Assembly (NCBI GenBank): GCA_009829735.1
Contig: CM020619.1
Location: 16,559,816-16,623,815, forward strand
Length of the DNA: 64,000 nt
Direction of reading: 5' to 3'
Source of the DNA: Pyropia yezoensis
Lineage: Eukaryota; Rhodophyta; Bangiophyceae; Bangiales; Bangiaceae
Below, piece after piece: positions 52,957 to 63,809 of this stretch; position 1 is the first letter of the stretch; each line of letters opens with the position of its first letter. The position numbers and the translations under genes are program-made. Under the pieces are notes generated by a model. It saw only the letters and a list, made by a program, of their open reading frames with translations, had not been told where the DNA came from and searched no databases.

Positions 52957-53680
52957 CCACATGATGGTCCAGACACGCTTTGAGCGCCCGTCTTTTGGCC
53001 AGGATCCGTACAGGGTCCTTGCTGAAGACCATGGAACAGAGAGGGCCGCTCATCCCTGTGTGGGTGCACTATGTTTTTGTAGCGACAGGCTTTAGGACAA
53101 GGGTCCGTCGTTGAGCAAAAACCCGGCCCTGGGTCCATATTGAGATGTCGGCAGTGGGACTTTCGTGCTCCCTAAGGCTCACAGGGACACACAGCTATCG
53201 TATGGGCTATGCCAGTGCCTGGCGGCTGTCCTTCTCCAGTCTGTGGGGGGGGGGGGGGGCAGAAATAGCTGTATTTGGCACCAAGTTTGTGAAAAAGACC
53301 GCTCTCTTGGGCTGCACACCATAGAAACTCATCACGTTTTATGCATCAGTAGACGTAGGGTGGTCTGTGGGATGTACCTTGGGGCGTAGCTCCGTCCGTA
53401 GGTGCCTGGTGGTGGAGGGTACATAGAGCAAGCGACGAGCAAGCAGGTGTATTGGATGATGCACTCTCAAGACCACCACGTGGCCAGTTTTCAATGTTTT
53501 TCTTAGAAACCATACATGAACGTAAAGCGCACACTCAGGTGAAGACGATGGTGTGTCGCCTGTCACGTGGGGATGCACCGATCTGTTGGTAGTGGGGTGC
53601 CAAAGACTCGAAGAGAGGGGCCAGGCTGCAAGAAGAATTTGTTACTTTGCGTGACAGGATGTGATTTCATGGAAGTGCCT
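52957..53680 (-). repeat. Right arm of the foldback element
   Basis: Reverse complement of 51846-52570; followed by the CACGG duplication. Confidence 0.92.
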
Positions 53681-53779
53681 CACGGCAGCAGTGCTCGTCC
53701 TGCGGGCAAGAAAAAAGAGAACGAAGACTGACATGGTGATTCGCTGGTTGCTGCTGTCACCCCTCCATCCGCCCATCCT

Positions 53780-55306
53780 TCACCCAACCAGCGACGTTGG
53801 GTTGTACCGCAGCGGCCGCAACGGCTCCACTTCCCCATCCATGTACCAGTCGCCCCCCGCGGGCCCGCCCTCCACCGTCGTTGCCCGGCGGTTGATAAAC
53901 ATGCCGCGGAGGACGCGCACGTCGGTCAGGTCCGCGGCGCGGAGCGCGCGCTCCAGCCCGCCCACCTCGGCCGGCTCGCCGAGGCAGTAAAAGGAGCTGC
54001 CGCTGCCGCTCATCAGGACCTTTTTAAAGCCACACCCCACCAGGAGGGCCTTGAGGTCCGCCAGCTCGGGGGCAATCGCAAACGACGGCGCCTCGAGGTC
54101 GTTGACCAGGGGCGCCCCGTACAGGCTGGTGCGCAGGGCGGCGAGGAGCGCGTCTGGGTCCGCATCCGACACGGCGGCCAGGTCCAGCGCCCGGAACACG
54201 GCGGGAGTGGGGAGCCCCACGGGGGGCTTGACAATGTACAGCGCCGTCGGCGGGAGCCGCGGCACGCCCGTAAACGCCTCCCCCCGCCCCGAGCACAGGG
54301 CGGTGCCGGGGGAGAAGAAGAAGGCCACGTCCGACCCGAGGCCCGCGCCAATGTCGGCCAGCGCCTGTGGCGATAGCGGCCGCCCCGCCAAGTGGTTGGC
54401 CGCCCACAGGGCGGTGGCGGCGTTGGAGGAGCCCCCGCCGAGGCCCGCCTCGTGGGGGATCGCCTTGGCCAGGTGCACGTGGTAGTGGGTCGTGCTGCCG
54501 GTGGCGGCCCGGAAGGCGGCCAGCGCACGGAGCACCAGGTTGGACCCGTCGGTCGGGACGCCCGGGGTGGTGCACTCGAGGGTGTCCACGTCCACGTCCA
54601 CGTCCACGTCCTCCCCCTCCTTGCCGCTCCCGCCGCCGTTGCCGTCGGCAGAGACGGCTGCGCTAGCAGCAGACGATGACGGGATGGGGGGGGTGCGTGC
54701 GGGCAGGCCGGCCGGCTCAGCACGACCATCCCCGGGGGCCACGTCAGCGTCATCAGCCGCAGCAGCCTCGGCTACTGCCGGCGCGTCTGCATCGTCGACG
54801 GCTGTACGGGCGGCGGACCGCTCCGCAGTGGGCCCGCCGGCGGGCCCATCTGGGGCAGCCGCCGCCGCGGCGTCTCCCCCCCCCCCCCCCCCGGCCGCTT
54901 GATCCGGAACCGCAGCGTGTCGTGCAGGCTGATTGCCTGGAAGAGGCTCTCCAGCTCATGGAACCCGTCCTCCCGCCGGCGCATGACCCGGAGGTACAGG
55001 TTGATCTTGGCCGGCGACGCCAGCCGGAGGTCCCACTCCCCCGCCACGTAGGGCTCCTCCTCATCCTCCTCCCCCGCCGCCGCCGCCGCCGCCGAAGCGC
55101 GGGCGGCAAGGACGGGGGAACGTTGGATGGGCTCGAGCGTGCCGCCCACATTGCCCCGGCCGGGGGAGGGGGGGGGCGGCAGGGGGCGCCGGCTGGACGA
55201 GGAGGCCGGCGTCGCCGACGCGCCCACATCCGCTCGGGGGGTGGGGGGGGGGGGGCGCCGCACCTTGGGGCCCGCGTCCCCATCGTTGGTGGGGGCACCG
55301 GCGGCA

Positions 55307-55348
<42 letters not shown>

Positions 55349-55593
55349 GCAGCAGCGGCGCCGCCATCAGGAGCGGTGAGGGCCATGAAAAAGGGGGAGG
55401 GTGGCGTCATCCGCCGGGAGCGGCCGCCCGGCGTGTGGCCGCCACGCCGCGGCCGCAGCGTCGGCTGCCGCCGCGGTGGCAGCGGCGGCGGCGGGCCCGC
55501 CAGCTGCCGACTGCTGCGGGTGGCGGCAGCAGCGGGGGCGGCAAATGCAGCGGCGGCCGCCGCGGCGGCAAAGACGGGGCGTCTGTCATCCAT
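53780..55593 (-). CDS. ispE: 4-diphosphocytidyl-2-C-methyl-D-erythritol kinase (IspE), plastid MEP pathway
   Basis: GHMP kinase that phosphorylates CDP-methylerythritol in plastid isoprenoid synthesis. The likely start at 55593 gives an Ala-rich, acid-poor leader ([20 protein letters not shown]) suited to plastid targeting, then about 150 low-complexity residues. The catalytic domain begins [37 protein letters not shown], with the family's PAKINL Lys and GYHEL-like motif. Later come NLVLRA, the glycine loop [40 protein letters not shown] and [12 protein letters not shown]. The two halves are joined by an acidic Ala/Asp linker of about 110 residues absent from typical IspE. A G17 run (C17 at 54876-54892) marks a frame break; one extra base restores a single frame. 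Every family motif is present, so the gene is probably functional. Confidence 0.9.
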
Positions 55594-56850
55594 ACCTGGC
55601 TCTCTGTGAGACAAGGTGCGAGGGGGGGGACGGAGGGGGCGGACGGCAGGGGGGGAGGGTGTGGCAGGGGGGGAGGGTGTGGCAGGGGAGTCGCCAAGCG
55701 AGCGGGCGGGAGTGGCGGTGAGGGTTGGCGGCTGTGAGGGTACGGCTCCAGCGAGAACCCCAGACGACCTCCTGAAGGGATCTCTGATCAATCAATACTT
55801 CCACACGCAGGTTGCGTGATCCTCAAGAATAATTCAGCTCAGTTTTTGTAAAATAAAATAAACAACAGAACTCCCCCGGGAGTTCAGATGGCAATTCAAA
55901 TACTTTTCATGGGGACGATCAGAAAATTGAACGACTTGAACCACTCGGAGTGTCACCGAGACAGCCAACGTTGGCCAACGTTGGCCGTCAATGGGAAACC
56001 GCATCACCCGACAGCAGCCACCCCGGCGGTGTTGCGGACATTGGGCTGGATGATGTTAGGATGGAGCTCGGCAGTGGTCCAGTCGTGATGAGCGCACGTT
56101 TGGCTGGTTGCGTGCGAATGGCCGATCCAGTGGTGCCAACCGTGGCGTACACGCCGGCACAGTCTTTCATGGATACATACAAGCCAAAAGAGAGGGCCTT
56201 GGCAGTTGACGAGGTGCTTCTCTGCCCTGTTCACTGTGCATATCTTTCGTTGGAGGAGACCTTCTGCGGAGTTTTGGCTGCGGTCCAGAACGGCGGCTCA
56301 TCATCGAGAGTGTGCGCACAATGCGCAGCCACGTGTGCAGCAATGTTGCAACACAATTGTTGATTGTGAGAGGCCTTGTCTGCAAAGGCAGAAAGTTTCT
56401 TGCCGTCTGACATCAAAGTAGCGCGTGTCTGCGAAACCGCTGATGCGTCGTCTGAAACTTCTTTCGTGCTGTGCGCTCTGTGACCTGCCGGGTGTCGCCT
56501 TGCTGGGCCCACAGCCTGAACCGCGATGTTACCCCTCGCCCCCGCGTCCATGCACCCGCGTCCATGCACCCTGCTGACGTCCCCGCTGACTGCGTGCATC
56601 ACCCGACGGGTCCCTCCTTACCCCCTGCGTCTCTGCGCACCGCCGTCACGGTCGCCCTCGCGGCCGCCGAGGCGCCCGCCACGGCGCCTCTGGCTTGCCC
56701 GTCCAACCGCCCGGCCGGCGCAGGAGCCTGTTGGGCGGCATCCCCACAGGGAGGCGGCGGCGGCGGCTGTACCCCCGTTCCTGGTCGCCACCACTCCTGC
56801 CCTCCCTCCCCCCCCCCCCTCTTGGTGCGGCTACCCGACCCCCCCGCGCC
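55594..56850. other. Divergent intergenic region between ispE and the RING gene
   Basis: 55620-55700 has GGCAGGGGGGGAGGGTGT repeats. 55790-56400 is markedly AT-richer, with a plus-strand ORF (55950-56363, 137 codons) of no known family and a tandem CCAACGTTGG palindrome pair at 55969-55984. It may hold transposon-derived DNA plus the two promoters. Confidence 0.45.
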
Positions 56851-58405
56851 ATGTGGTTTGGCAACGAGTCCTCCCGCTCCGTCCTGTGGGTCATCCTCAT
56901 TGGCGTCACCATCGTGGCCATCCTCTACATCATCCGCGCGCGGCGTCGGCGGCTGCCGCGGCGGGCCTACCCGCCCCCCACGCCCACCCCTATGGGCGTG
57001 GACGCCTATGGGGGGCTCCACGCCGGGCCGCCGCCCGACGTTGCCGCCGCCGCCTGGCTAACGCCCCCGCTCCCCACAGCGTCGGGGACGGCCGCGGCGG
57101 CGGCGGGCGCGCCACCGCCGCCGCCACCGCCGCCGCCGCCGGGGGGTGTGGTGCTTGGGGGGGGGGGGGGGGCGTCAGGGGGGTCACCCGCCTCTACCTC
57201 ACCGCCCCCGGGGGGCTGGGCGGCGCGCCCCTCCACGCGCCGGGGGGGGGGGGGGGCGTCACGGGGGGGGCCCCGGCCGGCCGCATGTGGCTGTTTAACG
57301 CGCCGCTGCCGGGGGAGGGGGGCGGCATGGGCGGCTGGGGCGGCGGTGGCGGCCCGCCGGGGGGGGGGGGGGGAGGGGGGGTGACCCGCGCGCAGCTCGA
57401 CGCCCGCGCCGCGGCGGTGACGCACGCGCGGGGGAGCACGGGGGGGGCGCCCAAGGCTGCCGCCGCCGCGGCGTCGCCCTCTGGCGCGGACGGCGGCAGC
57501 TCCCCGACTGCGGGGGGCACCTCGGCCGCCGCCGCCGCCGCCGATGGCACCACTGCCGCTGGTGCCGACGCTGGGGCGGGGGCGGCCGCCGCCGACGCAG
57601 ACGCCGAGTGCGGCGACGCGTGCGCGGTTTGCCTCTTTGAGCCTGAGGACGGGGAGAGCGTGCGGCGGCTGCCGTGCTCCCATCTGTATCACGCGCAGTA
57701 CGTTTTTGTGGAAGCAACGAGGGGGAGGGGGGGCGGACCGTGGCGCTGGAGCTGGCGGTCCCGGGGGGGAGTTCACCGCGGCCAGCCGCTGTGGCTGGTG
57801 ACGTGCGGGATAGGGAGTGAGGGGGGGTAGGCGAGGTGAACATCGTATCGGGCGTGGCCCCCGGATTTGGCGCGGCGCGTGGCGTGCCGCTGGCGTGCTT
57901 GCCCGGCGGGGCTGCCCCCCCTGTCGCGCCTCTCTGTGTCTTTGTTCGCCGTCTGCACGGAGAGACTGACGTCCGGTGCCGGCTTTAACGCTCTCTCCTT
58001 TGACCTGCCCGTCCCCCTCGCCCTTCGACCTCTCCCTCTCTGATGCCACTGGGCTTAATCGCCCCCGCTTCCCCCCCCTGACACAGCTGCATCGAGGCGT
58101 GGGCGGCCCGCAACAACCGGTGCCCCGTCTGCAACGCGGCGATTGAGCCTCCACCCGCCGCCGCCGCCGCGGGTGCCACCGCCTCTCCGGCGGGCGCCTC
58201 GGCCGCGGCGGCAGCGGCGGCGGCGGCGGTGCGGCACCACGGGCCGGGCGGGGGGCTGCTCTTTGGACGCCCCCCGGCGGGGCCGTGGGCGCCGCCGCAG
58301 CTCTACTATGTGGAGCCCCGGCTGGCGGGCGGCGGGCCGCCGCCGCCACCGGGACTGGCCGCCGCCCTCGGCCTGCCGGGCCGGTACGTCAGTCACCAGG
58401 CGTGA
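56851..58405 (+). CDS. Membrane-anchored RING-H2 protein (probable E3 ubiquitin ligase)
   Basis: The ATG at 56851 (CGCGCCATGTGG) opens a short N-terminus and one membrane segment (SVLWVILIGVTIVAILYII) followed by RARRRRLPRR, so the bulk faces the cytosol. A long Gly/Pro/Ala linker leads to the RING. Exon 1 ends CSHLYHA at a GTACGT donor (57697). Exon 2 begins at 58087 after CTGACACAG and supplies CIEAWAARNNRCPVCN. Together they give the C-x2-C-x14-C-x-H-x2-H-x2-C-x10-C-x2-C pattern of RING-H2. The layout resembles ATL-type ligases. The frame of the membrane part and that of the RING differ; the switch fits the G16 run at 57157-57172, where one extra G would join them. The Gly-rich part afterwards (RMWLFNAPLPG, TRAQLDARAA) reads well in the RING frame. 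Confidence 0.82.
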
Positions 58406-59085
58406 GGGGGGCAGAGGTGGAGAGAGAGAAGAGGAGGGGAGGGGGGGGGGCTGGTATGCCCTGTTGAACGAGGAAGGGGCTGGCAGGGTTGGGGGTGCGG
58501 TGGGGGGGCATGTGGGGTTGCATCGATGGTTGTGTGGAGGAGCAGGGGCGGCTTGGCAAGCCAGCGGACTTCATGCCGCCGCTTCCCCCTGCATCCGCCG
58601 GCCCCGGACGTGGCTGGGTGTCTGTTTCCTATGTCTTCTTTCTCTTCTTTCCTTGTGCCTCGCCGACTGCTCAGCGGTGAGGGGGGGGGGGTGGAGTAGG
58701 GGGTGGGAGCGCGACGCAGTGCGCGGCGCCCAGCGGCGTGCCTCCGCCCCGCCACTGATGGCGCGCCCGTCTGGGGGACGGGCGGCCGGCCGCCGCGCAC
58801 GCCGCGCAGGGGGCTTCGGGTGGCGGCGGCACTGCAGCGGCCGCCGGCCCGCCTCTGCTGTGGCCACACAGTGGCGCCGGCGAGCGCGTCGCGTCGCGGC
58901 AGGCCGCGGGTGGCCGCCGTCGCCCGTGGGGTGGCCTGGCGGGCCGCCTCTGGATCCCGGGCGCCATCCCGCCAGCCGCCGCTGCCCCCCTTCCCCCCCC
59001 CCCCGCGCCGGCCGCGCGTTCCCGCCCGTCGGCGCCAGCTTCACCTCCCCCCCCCACCCTCGCCCCTTCGCCTTCCCCTTTCCGC

Positions 59086-60458
59086 TCAGTCGTGAACGCC
59101 CGCGGCGGTGAGGCGCACCGCCGTCCACGCGGCGGGGGCGGTCTTGGAGGTGACCCACACGCCGAGACGGCGGTCCCCCCCCCCGCCCCCTCCACCGGCC
59201 GCGCAGTCTGCCCACCCCGCCCCCGCCGCGGCAGGCAGGGGGTCCACGTTGACGCTCGCGGCGGGGAGCGTCGCCCAGCTGCGGCCCAGCGCCGGCCGCC
59301 GGTAGGGCGTGCCCGCCACCGCCGTCGCCACCCGGGTCGGCCCCGCAAAGGCGTCGCCGCCGCCGCCGCCCCCCCCCCCCCCCGGCCGCCGCCACCGCCG
59401 CCACCCCCGCCAACGCCGTTGCCGCCGCCGCTAGCACCTCCGTCCCGTTCCCCGTCGGCTAACACCACCTGGTTGGTGGCCACCACCGCCACGCCAGTGG
59501 CGCCCACGGCCACCACAGCCGCCTGCACCGCGCCGAGGCGCTGGTGGCCAAACCAGCCGCCGTCGCCGCGGACACCCAGCGCGGGGGCCAGCAGGTCCGC
59601 CACCCCATCCAGCACCAGCAGCAGGGGGGTCGGGGAGGACCTCGCGGCGGCGGCGGCGGCGCCGCCACCGTCACCGCCGCCGCTGCCAAGCACCGCCGAG
59701 TGCGCGCGGTCCCCGGCGAGCGCCGCCAGCACGCCCTCCACACCGGCGGTGGTGGCCACCCGCACGACCGCCACCCGCGCAAGCGCGGCTCGCACCGCCG
59801 CCCGGCGGCGAACGGCGGGGCTGAGGGGCGTTTGGTCGTCGGTCGCCCCCCCCGGGCCGCCGCCCGCCCCCCCCCTGGTGGCCGCTCGGCCGCCGCGCCC
59901 CCGCAGCACCAGCCGGTGGGAGAGGATGGTCGCCAGCCGCCCAACCGGGAAGACCCCCCCCACGTGCACGTACACGACAGAGCTGCCGGCGGCCGCAGCG
60001 ACCGCGGCGGCGGTCAGGCACAGCTGCGTCTTGCCCGACCCGGGGCGGCCGGCCACCTCGACCACCCGGCCGGGGCAGAGGCCGCCGACGTTGCGGCCAC
60101 CGCCGCGGCCACGGCTGAGGAGGGCGTCAATGGCGGGGGAGCCGGTCGAGAAGGAACCTCCGCCCACTCCGCCGCCGCCGCCGCCGTCGGCACCCCCCGG
60201 GAGGTGCGGCGGCGGCAGCGGCTGCGGCGGCGGCCACAGCGCCGCCCACGGGACGGGCGGTGCGGCGAGCGCTGCCACCACCGCCGCCGTCACAGACGCC
60301 ACGTCCGCAGGGGGCAGGCGGGAGCGGGCGGCGAGCGTCGCCGCCGGGCTGCACAGCAGCTGCGCGGGGGTGACAACGCCGACAGCGGCAAAGGCGGCCG
60401 CCGCGACGGGGGGCACGCCAGGGATGCCGGCGAGGGTCGAAGGGGGGGCGGTCGCCAT
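59086..60458 (-). CDS. RAD51 paralogue-like recombination ATPase (RAD51D-like)
   Basis: RecA/RAD51-type ATPase expected to act in homologous recombination in the nucleus. The N-terminus is Ala/Pro-rich with a helix-hairpin-like start (GIPGVPPVAAAAFAAVGVVTPAQLL). It is followed by FSTGSPAIDALLSRG, GGLCPGRVVEVAGRPGSGKTQLCL (Walker A), SVVYVHVGGVFPVGRL, LLLVLDGVADLLAPALG (Walker B) and VAVVATNQVV. The last part, PALGRSWATLPAASVNVD... through VWVTSKTAPAAWTAVRLTAAGVHD and stop at 59086, is in a different frame. The change falls at the C15 run 59369-59383, and one extra base would make the protein continuous. STGSPAIDALL plus GPGSGKTQ-like Walker A and short length favour RAD51D over RAD51 itself; XRCC2/3 are alternatives. 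Gly-rich insertions separate the motifs. Confidence 0.78.
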
Positions 60459-61070
60459 GGCCAGAAGCGGGGGAGAGGGAGCGCGGGGGGGGCGCTGGAC
60501 TGCCGGGGTGAGTGCAACGCGGGGGCCGGCGCCGCGGAGATGGACGGCGAGCAGCGGCGTCAGCCCTGGGGGCGCCGCCTGCGTAACGGTGGCTGGTTTG
60601 TCCAGCGCCGGCAGCCACAGCGCCGACGCCGAACGTGACGGGGAGAGAAGGGCGGGTGGCCAGCCGCCACCCGCCGCCGCAAGAGGGGGGGATGTTGGGG
60701 AGCTACGGTGGACACAGCTGCCGGCCGACGGGGATGCGTCCGCCAGGCCCGGGTGTTTAGAGCCCCTTCCCAGCGGTGCCGTATTTAGGTCGCGCCGTCA
60801 GTTATAGTGCAGATTTAGGATTCCCAGCGGTGTTACCGTGAGCTGTAACGCTAAAAGCCGGGACAGGTCCGAGCCTCGCGCTATAATCGGCCATTATACA
60901 CGTACAGTCATTATTCGGTTATATGCGGCTCGATTATATGACAGGGTCACATAATGAAGCTTCCTCGCCCGAGGGCGATTCCTGTTTTCCAGAGAGTTGC
61001 TCCATAATTTTATGCTTTGCGCAGGACTGACCGTGGGTGCGCCTCACCGATTCGGCTCATCCCTCTCGCT
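60459..61070. other. Intergenic, AT-rich in its right half
   Basis: 60760-60860 has two TTCCCAGCGGTG words. 60880-60960 is AT-rich with repeated GATTATAT/GGTTATAT and TATAATCGGCCATTATA words. It could be promoter of the RAD51-like gene plus transposon-derived sequence. No gene. Confidence 0.45.
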
Positions 61071-61132
61071 GACGCCGCCGCCGACCAACACCATCCGGAG
61101 GGACGCCGCCGCCGACCAACACCATCCGGAGG
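61071..61132. repeat. 31-bp tandem duplication
   Basis: Two exact copies of a 31-bp unit beginning GACGCCGCCGCCGACCAACA. The length is not a multiple of three, so it breaks the frame of the adjacent transposase remnant. Confidence 0.9.
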
Positions 61133-61471
61133 GACGCCGCCAAGATTATCACTGAGGAGTGGGAGAAGGTCACTGCGGTGCAGCTGGCTAACTGCTGGCT
61201 CACTGCAGAGGTCTTGCCCGACGAGGCAGCCGCCAAAGTGCGCCGGCAGCTGCACGGGGTCGTACCTGTGGCGGATAACGTCCACACTGACGTTTCTGAG
61301 GTGGTAGCTTGGATGGCTAACAGCCGCTTGTGGGACGATTTTGAGGGTGTGTCTGACAGTGAGCGCTCCGTTGCTGTTGAGCAGTGGTTTGCTGCGGAGA
61401 ATGATGTGGAGGCGTTGAATGAGACGGTCGACATGGCGCTAGGGGAGGGGGAGGACGAGTGCGAGGAGTAG
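61133..61471 (+). pseudogene. C-terminal remnant of a DDE_1/pogo-type transposase
   Basis: The frame reads DAAKIITEEWEKVTAVQLANCWLTAEVLP... to an acidic end (ALGEGEDECEE). The pattern of acidic residue-W-x2-V-T-x2-x-(I/L)-x-NCW is the typical C-terminal segment of CENP-B/pogo-like transposases. The catalytic part is absent to the left, where a 31-bp duplication breaks the frame. It is not closely similar to the intact element at 18073-19930. A fragment only. Confidence 0.55.
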
Positions 61472-62924
61472 ATGCCGTCGCGCTCTTATGGTTGTGACTA
61501 GTCGTGCGTAGGAAGCAACTTGTGCGCCTGACTGGTGCGCCCCCCTCGCCTGACCCTATAACGCGGGTTTCTTGCGAGCGTGTAATTTGATCGCTCGACA
61601 CTGCTGCGACGCCCGGCGGTGTTTGTCAGTCCACGCACTCGTTGCGAATCCGCTGTAAATGATATTCCGATTTAACCCCTAGCCCCCCTTCTTGCAGTCG
61701 AATAATGACCGTATAGTCAACGGTAGGGCGTCCTGCTCTTCTGGGTTTTCAAGATGACTGCGGTGTCTGGTTGGCTCCCCAGTTCAATTACGACCGTTCA
61801 TTGGCCAGATGTACCTTGTCAGCCTGAGCTGCATGTCTCCCACTTGGCCGCCCGTATTTCGAGTAGGAAAAGAACGTGTCTGGGTTGAGCCCTCTGATGA
61901 GCCTCGGAAGGGGGGGGCGGGTGTCGACTTCCTCCCAGAGTATGGGCTGCTTTTTGATCTCATAGGCGAGAAGTCGTCGTCTGCGCCTTCGTCGTCAACA
62001 CGGTCTGCGACCGCGGGCGTATCCCTGTCTGAGGCGGGAGTCCGGACGCGAAGAGCCGCCTCCGAGGCGTCCGTTCCGTCGCCCGCGGCCGCGCACGGGG
62101 GGCACAGGTCCACCTCGGGTCACCTTACGTCCACGATTGCGCGGCCAGCCTCTGGGGCGTCGTCCCCCGCCGCTGAGGCGGCAGTCCCTGCGCGGCCGGG
62201 TCGTCCTGCTCTCCTTTTTGCCTGTACTGTTCTTTTGGCCGCTTCCCGTGCAGCGGCGGCCCCGGCGGGTGTCGGGGGCTGAACCCACCGCAGGAAGACA
62301 GCGCAGTGACTGCACCAGCGACGCGGATCCGCGGACTGCCTGGGCAGGCACCTGTTGGCGACGGACGCCATAACGCCCGCCACAACGCCCGCCACAACGC
62401 GCGCGCGCGGGCAAGCTGTGATCCGGCGAATCAAAAGTCGTCCTCGACCCCTCTCAGAGAGTTCGTGGAGGCCGAAATTGGGACGCGTCAGCTTTCACAG
62501 CGGCCGAGACCTGGGAAATGGGACGCGCCCCAATTTGGGTATTTACGGTCTCTGTGGGCGGGGGCCATCTCCGAGGACCACTCGTATTCTAGCACGTTGC
62601 ACCGGATTTTTCAAACGGGTGATGTAAAGCTCAGACCAGGCTCAGACCCAGAAGAGCAGGCTTGACTCTGCGTGTATTGGGGGCATCCGTGAGCTTTGCG
62701 GGGCGTCTATAGGGCGCATCGACCCCCTCCCACACCACCTCCCAGAGCTGTTTCTCGCAGACAGAGGCCAGCCCCGAGTCCCAATCCAATGCAGTCCACG
62801 CCGGAGGATAACCTCCCCAGTCACATGTGCCATCGTGGCCTCCCCAGCCCGGCGCGCCCACTGTTCTTGTCTTTCCCGCCTCACTCCCCTCCCGGCCGTG
62901 ATCGCTCTCCACCACGGTCCCACC
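61472..62924. other. Spacer with short ORFs of unknown nature
   Basis: A plus-strand ORF (61809-62282) encodes a plausible but unrecognised 157-residue protein ending in a hydrophobic stretch (ALLFACTVLLAASRAAAA). 62372-62405 has three CGCCACAACG repeats. 62470-62545 has GGGACGCG words and an inverted AAATTGGG/CCCCAATTT pair. Perhaps part of a transposon whose protein follows. Confidence 0.35.
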
Positions 62925-63809
62925 ATGGCCTCTTCCCCTCCTCCCCCTGCATGCCCGCCGTTGCGAGCTGCTGAGACAGTCCCGGGGGCCGCGGAGACCG
63001 TGCCCGAGGCGACGGCCGAGAAGGGCAAACGTGGCAAGAACCTGACTTGGTCCGCAGTGGAGCTGCTTGCGTTGACCGAGACCGCGCCGATCACCCTGGA
63101 GGGCGCGGCCGTGGGAAGCGGCCAGAAGGCTGACAAGATGGGCCTACGCCTCCGGGTCCGCTTCCTAGAGCGCGCTCCGCCCCAGAACGGGACCGAGTCC
63201 GGAACGGGCACCGAGTTGGACTCGCGTCGATGGGAGGGTCGGACTGGCCGAGCGTGTAAGACAAGGTTGGATATGGTAAAGGCCGCGTGCATCGTTTATG
63301 AGCAAGCTGTCGAGTTTGTGGCTGCCGCCTGCGTGACTGGAAATCCCAAGCCGGAACAGCTGCAGCGCTGTCACGTGGCATGCTACAATGCTCATCACGA
63401 TGGAGTGGGAAAGGGGGCGAGGACCAAGCACCTCACGGCGATCGCCATGGACGAGCACTACCCGGTGGGCGACCCGTTTGAGTTTTTTCAGTGGTGGCGT
63501 TTCCTCTCCGAGAACACCACCCTGCTGAAGACCACCTCAGAGGACGTCGGGGCAGGTGCCGGGTTGGGACAGGCGGGGAACCGGGGGGCGGCACCCATGG
63601 CAGCGCCGCATGGCGCTGCTCAAACGGTAGTCGACGCGGGCGCCGCAGACCCAGAGCGTACGGCGAGGCCCCAGGGGGGCAAGGCGGCCAAGCTGGAGAA
63701 CTGTGGCAGTATTGACCCCCAGGTAGGGGGGCAACACGTGCCATGCAAGGGGCGGCAGGCCACTAGCCTGATCCGTTCCTCCCCCTGCATTTGGGTCCAT
63801 ATTCCCTAA
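62925..63809 (+). CDS. Probable Myb/SANT-like, transposon-type DNA-binding protein
   Basis: 294 residues from an ATG in a strong context (CACCATGGCC). After an Ala/Pro/Glu-rich leader comes a basic GKRGKNLTWSAVELLALTETAP, then SRRWEGRTGRACKTRLDMVKAACIVYEQAV and LQRCHVACYNAHHDG, which recall the trihelix/SANT-type partner proteins of PIF/Harbinger and related transposons. The C-terminal third is Gly/Ala-rich. A CCCAG|GTAGGG donor-like site at about 63723 could end an exon, in which case the last 28 residues are not real and the gene continues outside the window. It is not closely similar to the Harbinger partner at 39952-41139. Family assignment is tentative. Confidence 0.45.
   Translation: MASSPPPPACPPLRAAETVPGAAETVPEATAEKGKRGKNLTWSAVELLALTETAPITLEGAAVGSGQKADKMGLRLRVRFLERAPPQNGTESGTGTELDSRRWEGRTGRACKTRLDMVKAACIVYEQAVEFVAAACVTGNPKPEQLQRCHVACYNAHHDGVGKGARTKHLTAIAMDEHYPVGDPFEFFQWWRFLSENTTLLKTTSEDVGAGAGLGQAGNRGAAPMAAPHGAAQTVVDAGAADPERTARPQGGKAAKLENCGSIDPQVGGQHVPCKGRQATSLIRSSPCIWVHIP

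Larger units (their letters stand above)
51846..53680. mobile_element. 1,835-bp foldback element with about 725-bp inverted arms
   Basis: The left arm (51846 to about 52570) and right arm (about 52957-53680) are reverse complements with only a handful of mismatches, including matching C16/G16 runs. A further 30 bp pairs at lower identity. The ends read AGGCACTTCCATGAAATCAC. The 5-bp direct repeat CACGG flanks the element (51841-51845 and 53681-53685). The central unique part (about 52600-52925) is not a full transposase gene, so the element is non-autonomous. It lies between the GT10 gene and ispE. Confidence 0.92.

Noticed and set aside
52389-53138. Identical 103- and 110-codon ORFs facing each other
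   Set aside because: They are mirror images created by the foldback arms; no conserved domain.
59092-60807. 571-codon forward ORF
   Set aside because: Antisense of the RAD51-like gene, whose reverse frame carries Walker A and B motifs.
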